DNA from: Gloeocapsopsis crepidinum LEGE 06123
GTDB lineage: Bacteria > Cyanobacteriota > Cyanobacteriia > Cyanobacteriales > Chroococcidiopsidaceae
Direction: 5' to 3'
Assembly: GCF_015207655.1 (NCBI RefSeq)
Contig: NZ_JADEWN010000006.1
Coordinates: forward strand, 1-64,000
Length of the DNA stretch: 64,000 nt
Within the stretch, counting starts at the first letter, position 1; each line of letters begins with the position of its first letter. Under the pieces are notes generated by a model that did not search any database, was not told the origin of the DNA, and saw only the letters and a list, made by a program, of their open reading frames with translations. Positions 8,917 to 16,486 of the stretch are shown here, piece by piece. A program made the position numbers and the translations under genes.

Positions 8917-9351
8917 ATGGCTACTAGTCGTCGCGTTTCTCGCGTTGCCGAATTAATCAAACGCGAAGTTAGCCAAATGCTAATCCACGATATCAAAGAC
9001 GATCGCGTGGGTGCAGGAATGGTTAGCGTAACTGATGTTGATGTTTCGGGCGATTTACAACACGCCAAAATTTTTGTCAGTATCTATGGTACTGATGAAG
9101 CACGAGCAGAAACAATGGCTGGCTTAAAGTCTGCAACTGGATACGTCCGCAGTGAATTAGGACAAAGAGTCCGCTTGCGGCGAACGCCAGAAATTGTCTT
9201 CCAAGAAGATCGTTCAATTGAGCGCGGTAATAGAGTTTTATCGCTGATTAACCAACTTAATCAAAATCGTCAAATTGATGATGCAGTAGCAACACAAGAG
9301 GATTTCGATCAGTTTGATAGTGAATTCGATACTAAATCCGAGGATACTTAA
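8917..9351 (+). CDS. rbfA: 30S ribosome-binding factor RbfA
   Basis: Assembly factor that binds 30S precursors and helps 16S rRNA 5'-end maturation and cold adaptation. The 144 residues begin [19 protein letters not shown] and include the KH-like core [41 protein letters not shown] and the typical [11 protein letters not shown] short acidic tail ([13 protein letters not shown]) follows. The start ATG lies behind GAGGAAG with normal spacing. Downstream comes a short hairpin repeat and then the GH3 gene on the same strand. Confidence 0.96.
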   Translation: MATSRRVSRVAELIKREVSQMLIHDIKDDRVGAGMVSVTDVDVSGDLQHAKIFVSIYGTDEARAETMAGLKSATGYVRSELGQRVRLRRTPEIVFQEDRSIERGNRVLSLINQLNQNRQIDDAVATQEDFDQFDSEFDTKSEDT

Positions 9352-9354
9352 GCG

Positions 9355-9371
9355 ACAGGCAAGACGCCTGT
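9355..9371. repeat. Short hairpin repeat ACAGGC-N5-GCCTGT
   Basis: A 6-bp perfect inverted repeat with a 5-base loop sits immediately after rbfA. It resembles a short dispersed repeat common in cyanobacterial spacers. It overlaps the GTG (9370) that is the longest possible start of the next gene, an argument for starting that gene at ATG 9409. Confidence 0.6.
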
Positions 9372-9408
9372 GCCACTACAGGACATACTTTATTCAACAT
9401 TTACCGTA

Positions 9409-10965
9409 ATGCGATCGCTTCCTGATATCAATAGCCTTTCGTTAGCCGAACAAGTCGCCCAAATGATTGTCGTTCGCGCCTCTGGCTATTTATTCGATCA
9501 TCAAATTCAGTACCCACAGTGGGAACCCCCTGCAGCTAAGTTGCAGTATTGGCTAGAAATTGGTGTTGGTGGTGTCATTTTGTTGGGAGGTAGTGCGGGA
9601 GAAATGACGCTGCGATCGCAACAACTCCAAAATTGGGCAAAATTTCCTTTACTCATTGCCGCAGATATTGAAGAAGGCGTCGGACAACGTTTTTCGGGTG
9701 CTACAGAGTTTCCTCCACCAATGGCACTGAGTGCGATCGCACAGCGAGATCTCAATGCTGCCATACAATACGCATCGCAAATGGGGGCTGTGACTGCGCA
9801 AGAAGCGTTAGCAATTGGCATCAACTGGGTATTAGCACCAGTAGTAGACGTCAATAACAATCCAGCCAACCCTGTAATTAACGTTCGCGCCTTTGGAGAA
9901 ACGCCAGAAATTGTTAGTCAATTAACAACAGCTTTTATTCAAGGCGCTAAAAAATACCCTGTACTCACCGCAGCAAAGCATTTTCCAGGACACGGTGATA
10001 CGGCAACAGATTCTCATCTCGAATTACCTGTCGTTCCACATTCGCCTGAAAGATTAGCAAAAATCGAATTACCACCATTTCAAGCCGCGATCGCTGCTGG
10101 TGTTGATGCTGTCATGAGTGCCCATTTGCTCATTCCCGCTTGGGATAGCGAATATCCAGCAACACTCTCGCCAAAGATATTAACTCAACAATTGCGCAAG
10201 CAGCTGGGATTTGATGGATTAGTTGTGACTGATGCTTTAGTTATGGGAGCGATCGCCAACCGCTACGGAAGTGAAGAAGCTGCAGTATTAGCCGTAGAAG
10301 CGGGAGCAGATATTTTATTAATGCCACCTGAACCCGAAGCCGCAATCCAAGCTGTTTGTCACGCAGTTGAGAGCGATCGCATTTCTTTAGATCGAATTCG
10401 GACTTCAGTAGAGCGCATCTGGCAAGCTAAACAGCAGGTTGAGTATCCTATGCCTACACTACAAGAATTAGCTCAACCCGCAGCATTTGGGATAGTTAAC
10501 AACATTTTGCAAGCAGCACAGGTTATTTATGGTTCTGTCCCTATCAATGTGGATGTGACTTCTGGCGCTTTACGCAACTTAGTAGTTGTGGATAATCTCC
10601 TCAACTGCACTTTTTTAAGTGAGATTAGCCCAGCGATCGCGATTCCGAAACAATTAGGCTATATAACTGAACTGATCGATTGTCATACTTCAGCTACAGC
10701 CTTTGAGAGCAATCAAGCTACTTTGTTACAACTATTCATTCGTGGTAATCCATTTCGAGGTAGTGCTGGTTTAACTCAATTAGCCCAGGACTTATTTAAG
10801 AGATTATTACAATCGGACAATTTACAAGCTTTAATCGTTTACGGTAGTCCCTATGTAGTGCAGGAGTTTTTACCAGCGTTGCCTAAAACGACGCCTTGCT
10901 TATTCTCCTATGGGCAAATACCTGCTGCTCAGTTAACAATCATGAATACGTTATTCAATTTATAA
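9409..10965 (+). CDS. Glycoside hydrolase family 3 enzyme (NagZ-like beta-N-acetylhexosaminidase)
   Basis: Likely cleaves terminal beta-linked sugars, perhaps GlcNAc from peptidoglycan fragments. The GH3 TIM barrel fills the first two thirds: LSLAEQVAQMIVV, ADIEEGVGQRFSGATEFPPPMA, NWVLAPVVDVNNNPANPVIN and RAFGETPE, then the NagZ-type catalytic loop AAKHFPGHGDTATDSHLELP, followed by GVDAVMSAHLL and FDGLVVTDALVMGAI with the nucleophile Asp. About 518 residues with the ATG chosen here, longer than minimal NagZ (about 340). The extra C-terminal 170 residues resemble the second GH3 domain in part. No signal peptide is seen, which suggests cytoplasmic recycling. Confidence 0.9.
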   Translation: MRSLPDINSLSLAEQVAQMIVVRASGYLFDHQIQYPQWEPPAAKLQYWLEIGVGGVILLGGSAGEMTLRSQQLQNWAKFPLLIAADIEEGVGQRFSGATEFPPPMALSAIAQRDLNAAIQYASQMGAVTAQEALAIGINWVLAPVVDVNNNPANPVINVRAFGETPEIVSQLTTAFIQGAKKYPVLTAAKHFPGHGDTATDSHLELPVVPHSPERLAKIELPPFQAAIAAGVDAVMSAHLLIPAWDSEYPATLSPKILTQQLRKQLGFDGLVVTDALVMGAIANRYGSEEAAVLAVEAGADILLMPPEPEAAIQAVCHAVESDRISLDRIRTSVERIWQAKQQVEYPMPTLQELAQPAAFGIVNNILQAAQVIYGSVPINVDVTSGALRNLVVVDNLLNCTFLSEISPAIAIPKQLGYITELIDCHTSATAFESNQATLLQLFIRGNPFRGSAGLTQLAQDLFKRLLQSDNLQALIVYGSPYVVQEFLPALPKTTPCLFSYGQIPAAQLTIMNTLFNL

Positions 10966-10970
10966 CGCTT

Positions 10971-10994
10971 TCTATCAATAGATAGATTTTTTTT
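10971..10994 (+). terminator. Rho-independent terminator after GH3 gene
   Basis: Stem TCTATC / GATAGA with loop AATA, followed directly by eight T, beginning 5 bp after the GH3 stop codon. Confidence 0.75.
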
Positions 10995-11285
10995 AGCGTA
11001 CACTTCTATCTAAAGGTAGTATTTCAGGATGATACTCTATTTAACGCTAGACTAGATTAGCGTAGTTCTACGTTTACTATGGTTTGTCTTAAAAACTTTA
11101 TAAGTGAAATTGTCACGCTTTCTTGACTCTTGCAACATTTATTAATATTATAATAGAAAAGAAGAAACGAAAATAGAAAAAGTATCAGTATAGTAAAATA
11201 CAAAAACTAAAGTTACTGCCAAGATTATCAAGATCGAAATAGAGAGTTGAATACTATATCCCTAATTTTTCCTGGGTTAAAAATC

Positions 11286-11519
11286 ATGAGTGTGAATACA
11301 TTGCCACCTGTTCGGTACTCGTTAGATGTGATTCAAGACGAGGTGCGGCGTTTGGTGCAAAAAGGAGTAATCAGCCGCCAACAACCAATCTACACGTTGT
11401 GCCAGTTTATTCCCCCACGGGAATGGGTTTGTTTGGAAGGAGAACTAGAAAAGTGCGACTTCCTGCTGCGCGATCGCATTGGCGATCTCTTAGGACATGA
11501 GGAATGGGATAACGATTAA
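11286..11519 (+). CDS. DUF4327 family protein
   Basis: A 77-residue cyanobacterial protein of unknown function. Recognisable features are RYSLDVIQDEVRRLVQKG, QQPIYTLCQFIPPREWVCLE, and the ending CDFLLRDRIGDLLGHEEWD, which I recognise as DUF4327. The ATG at 11286 gives the usual N-terminus (MSVNTLPP). An upstream in-frame TTG at 11247 would add 13 residues with no family support. About 290 bp of AT-rich promoter-like DNA lie upstream, including a motif TCTATCTAAAGGTAG at 11005-11019 that recurs at 29.85 kb. Confidence 0.88.
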   Translation: MSVNTLPPVRYSLDVIQDEVRRLVQKGVISRQQPIYTLCQFIPPREWVCLEGELEKCDFLLRDRIGDLLGHEEWDND

Positions 11520-11845
11520 ATCGCTTAAGCTGCTAGAAAAGTAAATATAGAACGTTGCGATCGCTCTATTATCAACTTCAGATAAAGACCACAATAAATA
11601 CATAGAATTTTTCTACATTCTTTGATTGTTTTGCCAAAAAGTAGTTAGGCAGAACAATTTTTTATTTGAGGAGTTTTCATAAAACTAGGTAGACTGCAAC
11701 AGAGTTGTAACGCTGCAGCAGCTTGCCTCACTATCGCCCTTCTAAATGATTTGTGGACGCAAGAACTCCATCAAAAATTAATCATTAACTATCGGCAGCC
11801 TTAATTGGATGTTTAGAACTTAAACAGAAAAACTATAGCTATAAT
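11520..11845. other. Intergenic region without a recognisable gene
   Basis: About 325 bp between DUF4327 and a converging gene. It contains one HIP1 site (near 11560), AT-rich sequence and a good Shine-Dalgarno-like GAGGAGTTTTCAT near 11668-11680 that is not followed by a coding frame. Nothing else is recognised. Confidence 0.6.
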
Positions 11846-12193
11846 TCAACTTACCTGTTCTAAATAAAAATTGAGATCTTCAGTAATTCGAGTTAATTCT
11901 GCTTCAGTAGTAAGACGAATATGAGGATCGCGTAGCGTAATCAACACTTTAGCGGCAAAAGGTGTAGCCCAGATATTGGGATTACAAAAAATCTCTAGAA
12001 AGATTTCGCCAGTGTAACGATATTCTAAAGGCTGTTGTGGAGTAGCTTTAGTGCCAGAAGTGACCTTAGTGCTAACAGCTTTAAGACTTTGCATCAATTG
12101 TGCGATCGCACTTTGTAACTCGCGTGCAGCTTGTGGTGAGAAACTAAAAGAAACAGAACCCTCAACCAAGTTTAAAGTTAGCTTTGGGGACAT
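11846..12193 (-). CDS. Hypothetical protein, 115 residues
   Basis: No family recognised. The sequence looks like a real soluble protein: MSPKLTLNLVEGSVSFSFSP suggests beta strands, ARELQSAIAQLMQSLKAV a helix, and LEYRYTGEIFLEIFCNPNIW and VLITLRDPHIRLTTEAEL further strands and a helix. The mid-part (residues 43-55) is Thr/Lys/Pro-rich and probably a linker. There are no membrane segments and no signal peptide. It stands alone between two plus-strand genes; HIP1-type codon use resembles that of the neighbours. Confidence 0.65.
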   Translation of the reverse strand: MSPKLTLNLVEGSVSFSFSPQAARELQSAIAQLMQSLKAVSTKVTSGTKATPQQPLEYRYTGEIFLEIFCNPNIWATPFAAKVLITLRDPHIRLTTEAELTRITEDLNFYLEQVS

Positions 12194-12358
12194 AAGCGTA
12201 ATTTATCCAAACCTGCTACTTTATATTACCTGTTACAGCGCAGTTTCTTAAATACACAGGCTACTTTCCACCAAAACTTCTAATATATATGTATTAATCA
12301 GACAATTCCTAACTACAACATATAGACAAACAACTACGGAATTACGAATTAGTATTCT

Positions 12359-13279
12359 ATGGTCAGAGATAACCGCGCAACTGTGCGGAAGGTGTTGCTT
12401 ATCACGCTGATACTCAATCTATTGGTGATGTCATTAAAAGCCATAGTAGGTTGGTGGACTGGTTCTCTAAGCTTACAGGCTGATGCATTACACAGTGTGA
12501 CAGATAGTGCCAATAATATTTTAGGGTTAGTTGCCAGTCGCTTTTCTTCTCCACAACCCGATCGCAATCACCCGTACGGACATCTCAAATTTGAAGCCGT
12601 AGGCGCGCTAGGAATTGCTGCGTTTTTAGGTATTGCTTGTTTTGAAATTCTTCAAAGTGCAGTTGAGCGAATTCTCAATGGTGGAGAATCTGTGCAGATA
12701 TCTTCGTCAGAGTTATGGTTACTGTTAATTGTACTCGGAATTAATATCTTTGTTGCCTTCTACGAACGCACTGTCGGTCAACGAGTAGGTAGTCCAATTT
12801 TGATTGCTGATGCTAAACATACAATGAGCGATGTTTGGGTAACAATTACGGTAATTGCTGGATTAGTTGGTATATGGCAAGGAAATATTTTAAATTTGCC
12901 ACAACTGCAATGGTTAGACGTTGCTTTCGCTTTTCCGGTAGCGTTATTAGTATTTAAAAGTGGTTGGTCAGTACTAAAAGAAAACCTACCTTGGCTCGTC
13001 GATGAAATGGCGATCGCACCTGAAGCAATTTATGAACTTGTCATGCAAGTTCCTGGTGTCATTAACTGTCACGATATTGCTTCTAGAGGTGTTGTCGGGC
13101 GACAAGTATTTATTGAAATGCACTTAATTGTCGATGCCATAGACGTCGAAACTGCCCATAAAATAACTGAACAAGTCGAAGCGAAGCTGATAGAAAAATT
13201 TAGCCCTGTACGTATTTCTATTCATATTGAGCCACCAAATTATCAAAGCGATCGCATCGGTTATGAAGCTAAATCATAA
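12359..13279 (+). CDS. Cation diffusion facilitator (CDF) family metal transporter
   Basis: Inner-membrane metal/proton antiporter of the ZitB/FieF type that exports divalent metals such as Zn, Fe, Co or Mn. The 306 residues contain the paired metal-site signatures DALHSVTD (helix 2) and DAKHTMSD (helix 5), the HPYGHLKFE loop after helix 2 and about six hydrophobic helices to residue 205. A cytoplasmic C-terminal domain (VPGVINCHDIASRGVVGRQV... ISIHIEP) follows, as is usual for metal-dependent dimerisation. The metal specificity cannot be read from the DxxxD pattern with confidence. It stands alone, 165 bp from the diverging hypothetical gene. Confidence 0.93.
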   Translation: MVRDNRATVRKVLLITLILNLLVMSLKAIVGWWTGSLSLQADALHSVTDSANNILGLVASRFSSPQPDRNHPYGHLKFEAVGALGIAAFLGIACFEILQSAVERILNGGESVQISSSELWLLLIVLGINIFVAFYERTVGQRVGSPILIADAKHTMSDVWVTITVIAGLVGIWQGNILNLPQLQWLDVAFAFPVALLVFKSGWSVLKENLPWLVDEMAIAPEAIYELVMQVPGVINCHDIASRGVVGRQVFIEMHLIVDAIDVETAHKITEQVEAKLIEKFSPVRISIHIEPPNYQSDRIGYEAKS

Positions 13280-13323
13280 GCTTTGAGTTATTAAGTTGCT
13301 AGAGTGCGATCGCTGCTTAAGAA

Positions 13324-13755
13324 TTAAGTTGCATGTAGTGCTGGAAAGTTTACCAAACCTAATTGTTGCATTAAAGCCATTATGTCAGCTTGCCCCCAAT
13401 GTTCTACAACTTTACCATTGATGACGCGATCAATATGAACGACTGAAAATGCCACTTGCTTTCCTGTCGGGGGAATACTCATAATTTCTGCCAAATGAGT
13501 TCCACGGAATATTCCACGAGTAACAACCTGATCGCCTTCTGCAATGATATCTTTAAACGTGTGGCGACCATCAGGAAAAGCATCACGCATTCTTAGTGCA
13601 TACTCAAAGAAAGCATCATTTCCTTTAAGTTCATAACTTCCCATCACGCAGCTAATAATATCTGGAGAAATTAACGCTTTACCTGTTTCGATATCTCCTC
13701 GATCAAAAGCTTCGTAGGCTTGCAAAACGATAATTTTATTTTGTTCCAACGACAT
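13324..13755 (-). CDS. SnoaL-like ester cyclase family protein
   Basis: A 143-residue single-domain protein of the SnoaL/NTF2-like fold: N-terminal NKIIVLQAYEAFDRGDIE, then the conserved MRDAFPDGRHTFKDIIAEGDQVVTR in two parts, GTHLAEIMSIPPTGKQV and VEHWGQADIMALMQQLG. These proteins are common in environmental bacteria and mostly uncharacterised; the polyketide-cyclase activity of the founding member should not be assumed. A Crp-type regulator gene ends 69 bp upstream on the same strand, so the two may form a small operon. Confidence 0.85.
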   Translation of the reverse strand: MSLEQNKIIVLQAYEAFDRGDIETGKALISPDIISCVMGSYELKGNDAFFEYALRMRDAFPDGRHTFKDIIAEGDQVVTRGIFRGTHLAEIMSIPPTGKQVAFSVVHIDRVINGKVVEHWGQADIMALMQQLGLVNFPALHAT

Positions 13756-13824
13756 TGCCGGTTCTTTTTGAAGGGTTCTCTTGCAAATTTACTTTGCAAA
13801 GCTCGTGACTCGCATTGACTTGGG

Positions 13825-14400
13825 TTAAGATTTTTTCTGGTAAATTCTCCGCTTCAATCGACTGAGTGATTCTGGCTCTATACCGAGATATGATGCTAAA
13901 TAATATTGAGGTATGCGCTGCAATTCGGATTCGGTTTGAATAAGGTTAAGATAGCGCTGTTCGGGTGAGTCTCTAAAAAGAGAAAGCAATTTATCTCGTA
14001 GCATAAACGCAAGATTCTCTGCATGAAGTCTCAAAAATTTTTGACCGTCAGGTAATTCTTCAAAAGCGTTAAATACTTGATGATTGACGATCAGAACTTC
14101 AGAATCTTCAATCGCCTGACACGAGAAACACGCAGGTTTTTGTTTGCGAAAATTTTCATAATCACCTACAGGTCGGTGTTCAGGGTGAAAAAACAGCGTA
14201 AACTCTTTTCCATCTTTTATAAAAAAGGTTCTCAGAAAACCTTTTAGTGTGAAACCAACAAAGTCACAAATATCATTTTCCTGAAACAGAAATTCTCCCT
14301 TTTTAATTATTTTTGGTTTTAGAAGCGGATCAATGCGCATAACATCAATTTTGAAGTCAGGCGAAAGCTGCTGAATAAATTCATAAAATGGTTCATACAT
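13825..14400 (-). CDS. Crp/Fnr-type cyclic-nucleotide-binding-domain regulator
   Basis: The 191-residue protein has an N-terminal cNMP-binding-like barrel (KKGEFLFQENDICDFVGFTLKGFLRTFF, ... VGDYENF) and a short C-terminal helix-turn-helix region (PEQRYLNLIQTE, RIPQYYLASYLGIEPESLSRLKRRI). The ending YLGIEPESLSRLRR is typical of the short Crp-like family common in Bacteroidetes and found sporadically in cyanobacteria, which suggests possible transfer. Residues that would bind cAMP are not obvious. It probably controls the SnoaL-like gene downstream (inference from adjacency). Confidence 0.85.
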   Translation of the reverse strand: MYEPFYEFIQQLSPDFKIDVMRIDPLLKPKIIKKGEFLFQENDICDFVGFTLKGFLRTFFIKDGKEFTLFFHPEHRPVGDYENFRKQKPACFSCQAIEDSEVLIVNHQVFNAFEELPDGQKFLRLHAENLAFMLRDKLLSLFRDSPEQRYLNLIQTESELQRIPQYYLASYLGIEPESLSRLKRRIYQKKS

Positions 14401-14545
14401 TGAGCTTATACTACCAACATATCTACAAAGCTTCCACCAATACCTAAAAATATAAGTTTCTAATAAAAGTTCCCGTTCTACCTACCGCTAGTAACCTTTT
14501 GGACTCAATGAAGAGACTCCATACAGTCAGTGTCCTACGGGATTG

Positions 14546-14920
14546 TTAGACATCTGGCACTAACGGTAAACGACGAATACGAATGCGGTTTGGTTCAACC
14601 GTAATAGCTGCTCCTCGTTCTAAGTCCTCTTTGCATTCTGCGATTACTATCAACAAAAGATTCATGAGTGCCTGAGCACGTAATCTTTCAATCCGAATAC
14701 GAATGACTGAAGGAGTGATTGAGAAATCAAGTGCCAGCAGTGTATGAAAATCTGCGTCAAGAGTAGCAACAATACGCCCCTCGTTTCTGGCTCTCTGGAT
14801 GATGTCTGCATCTTCAGCTTCAGACATCCCGATCTCACTAACATGGATAGTGTTGATGCCTGCGTCACATAACAACGCTGCCGCCGAGAGTGGTAATCCC
14901 TGATCAAGCAACAGTTTCAT
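14546..14920 (-). CDS. DUF5615 PIN-like protein (putative toxin)
   Basis: Putative ribonuclease-type partner of a toxin-antitoxin-like pair. MKLLLDQGLPLSAAALL at the start, HVSEIGMSEAEDADIIQRA, and VATLDADFHTLLALD are the PIN-like acidic motifs of DUF5615. The start at 14920 gives this canonical N-terminus and overlaps the upstream DUF433 gene by 17 bp. The longer frame from 14968 adds 16 residues read from inside the DUF433 gene and is unlikely. About 124 residues. Activity not demonstrable from sequence. Confidence 0.85.
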   Translation of the reverse strand: MKLLLDQGLPLSAAALLCDAGINTIHVSEIGMSEAEDADIIQRARNEGRIVATLDADFHTLLALDFSITPSVIRIRIERLRAQALMNLLLIVIAECKEDLERGAAITVEPNRIRIRRLPLVPDV

Positions 14921-15146
14921 AGTAGTTAGGAAGCTCGATGATGCGATCGTCCAAGTAGGAAGAGGCAAAAATCAGGGCTTGTCGGATGTCTTCATCCTCT
15001 AGTTCTGGAAACTCTTGATGTAATTCTTCTCGATCAGGATAAGTTGCTAGTAGCTCAATCACCCGACGAACCGTAAGGCGAAGATTACGAATGCAGGGTT
15101 GCCCATTCATCCGTTTTGGATTGCTCGTAATACGATCTAGTCTCAT
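14904..15146 (-). CDS. DUF433 domain antitoxin-like protein
   Basis: An 80-residue protein with the DUF433 signature: RITSNPKRMNGQPCIRNLRL, TVRRVIELLATYPDREELHQEFP and LEDEDIRQALIFASSYLDD. DUF433 proteins are winged-helix-like and nearly always precede a DUF5615 PIN-like gene, exactly the arrangement here, with a 17-bp overlap. This supports a type II toxin-antitoxin-like module. It borders a stretch of broken genes, the kind of accessory patch in which such modules are often found. Confidence 0.87.
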   Translation of the reverse strand: MRLDRITSNPKRMNGQPCIRNLRLTVRRVIELLATYPDREELHQEFPELEDEDIRQALIFASSYLDDRIIELPNYYETVA

Positions 15147-15223
15147 TAGAGGAATTCCAACGTTTCATTATTGTCTTAACCTTCAATGAGGATAAGTTAT
15201 GTCTACAATACAAGCTTACATAT

Positions 15224-15391
15224 TCATTCTTCACTATCATATTTAGCACAATAGTCTTTGATAGTGGCAAACACGATATCATGACCGCGATCGCGCAAAT
15301 CTAGACCAAGTGCAATGAATGGATGTAGATCGCCCAGGACTTTATGGTAGTTGAGATAATTCGGCTCATGGTTGATGCTAGGAAAACTCAT
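15224..15391 (-). pseudogene. N-terminal fragment of a UGT/GT28-type glycosyltransferase
   Basis: An open frame of 55 residues contains GDLHPFIALGLDLRDRGHDI followed by VFATIKDY, the hallmark first beta-alpha unit of macrolide/sterol-type glycosyltransferases (GT1/GT28). The following roughly 350 residues of such enzymes are absent, since the frame ends in KYDSEE-stop. The start is also abnormal (SINHEPNYLNYHKVL instead of the usual beta strand). A degraded fragment. Confidence 0.6.
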
Positions 15392-15466
15392 GATTTCAGT
15401 TTAAGCTCGACTTTTGCATCTCACCGACAATTTTCAAGTTGCGATCTTACCCGCAACTCAAGCGAC

Positions 15467-15550
15467 GTAACGTCTCTGTTGAGCAGCTATCAGCGATCTT
15501 TGCATCCACACCAAGATCTTCGATAGTCCGCTCCAACAGGCTTGTTATGC
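15467..15550 (-). repeat. Integron attC-like imperfect palindrome
   Basis: Outer boxes TAAC (15468-15471) and GTTA (15544-15547) pair. Unpaired 5-base spacers follow, then TGTTG/CAACA with a single extra base (C15533), AGC/GCT, a small internal loop, CTATC/GATAG and finally GATCTT/AAGATC around a terminal loop. This is the folded architecture of integron attC sites: R boxes, unpaired spacer, L boxes with an extrahelical base, and a variable stem. On the minus strand it begins GCATAACAAG and contains GGAGCGGAC, closely resembling common cassette attC ends, and finishes GTTACGT (6/7 match to GTTRRRY). It lies about 100 bp downstream of the broken gene at 15647-16011. No integrase gene is seen in the window. 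Confidence 0.55.
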
Positions 15551-15646
15551 TGCGTTCTTGTTACCTCAATGTTCTAGACACAACATCAATTCAATGGCTT
15601 TCTGTCGAACGAACGAAACAAGTACATCGATACGAAGTTCGATGCG

Positions 15647-16011
15647 CTACTTTTCGTCGAGGGCGTATGCCTTCCAAGTCATCAAGAACCCGATTGCGAA
15701 TAGGATACCTTCGACAATCATGAAGAAGAGCGAACTCGCGTTGCTAGATGCCTGTCGGTAGATGCTAGCAGCGAACATTCGGAGCAGTCCGAGAGCCAGC
15801 AAGACGTGACCAACACAGTCCAGTCACGTTGCTATAAGTTATGCCACCGCACAATCGCCAAACCCGCGACGAACATGAGGACTCCAGAGAGGTAGATGAC
15901 TGGTGGGATCTGTTCGTTGTAGAGGTGTGGTTGAACAAGCGGAAACTCCGAAGCAACCATTACTATCAGGGTTGGACCCAGCAGTCCTCCTATCCGCTTC
16001 GAGTTCGTCAT
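15647..16011 (-). pseudogene. Broken small multi-pass membrane protein gene (possible integron cassette gene)
   Basis: ATG at 16009-16011 behind GAGAGG opens MTNSKRIGGLLGPTLIVMVA, then PPVIYLSGVLMFVAGLAIVR and WHN. An in-frame TAG two codons later (probably a former Trp) and a frameshift about 35 bases further on interrupt it. In the new frame it continues LALGLLRMFAAS, then SSLFFMIVEGILFAIGFLMTW and ALDEK-stop at 15647. Repaired, this would be about 120 residues with four membrane helices. I recall similar small proteins beginning with a GALLGPTL-type segment, but no function. An attC-like hairpin follows downstream. Confidence 0.65.
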
Positions 16012-16109
16012 GCCACACCTCTCGATACTAATTGGACTAAAAAAACAATAAGCTTTAACTACTGTCCCCACCGAGGACTAAGCGGCATAATTATTTATTA
16101 GACGGAAAG

Positions 16110-16236
16110 TAGACCTCCTGCGCTAATACTTAAAATTGTCATGTTGAGCGTAGCGAAATATCTCCTGAGATGCTTCACTGCACTGCGTTTCGTTCAGAAT
16201 GACATCGATGATTTTTTGATTCATGCAGGAGGTCTA
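16110..16236. repeat. MITE-like element with 12-bp terminal inverted repeats
   Basis: TAGACCTCCTGC at 16110-16121 is repeated in inverse at 16225-16236. Nested inside is a second inverted pair, GTCATGTTGAGCG (from 16138) and CGTTCAGAATGAC (to 16203), of a type widely dispersed in cyanobacteria. It has no coding capacity. The outer end reappears at 41615-41640 as GTAGACCTCCTGTATGAATC, so the element family is present more than once in this window. Confidence 0.7.
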
Positions 16237-16486
16237 GTTTCTATGTAATCTTTTTCTAAATAGAGATATGTAAGCATTACACCCCTTTGCTGTCAGAATA
16301 TACAGAAATTTTCTTTTTTACGCCGCTATTTGGATATGATCCAGATTTTTTCTGCATAATCCTTTTATAAAGGAACATTATGTAGAATTCTTCCATGTCT
16401 TCCTTGGTGCTATCAAGAATTTTTCTGTATAACATCTTCATTTTCATTTATAGTATTAAATGAAATTCTTCTGTATAACACCTTAG
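16237..16486. other. AT-rich spacer with repeated TTCTGTATAACA motif
   Basis: TTCTGTATAACA occurs twice, beginning about 16423 and 16470, with weaker copies (TTCTGCATAATCC and TTATGTAGAATTC) upstream near 16350-16390. The repeats lie just beyond the 3' end of the methyltransferase gene. No gene is visible. Confidence 0.5.

Noticed and set aside
15439-15761. Plus-strand frames of 94 and 67 residues in the accessory patch
   Set aside because: They cross the attC-like palindrome and the antisense of the broken membrane-protein gene; Arg/Ser-rich and without similarity to anything known to me.
16030-16090. A second attC-like site upstream of the broken cassette gene
   Set aside because: Only a short GTCC/GGAC hairpin is present; no paired R boxes or spacer structure could be built.
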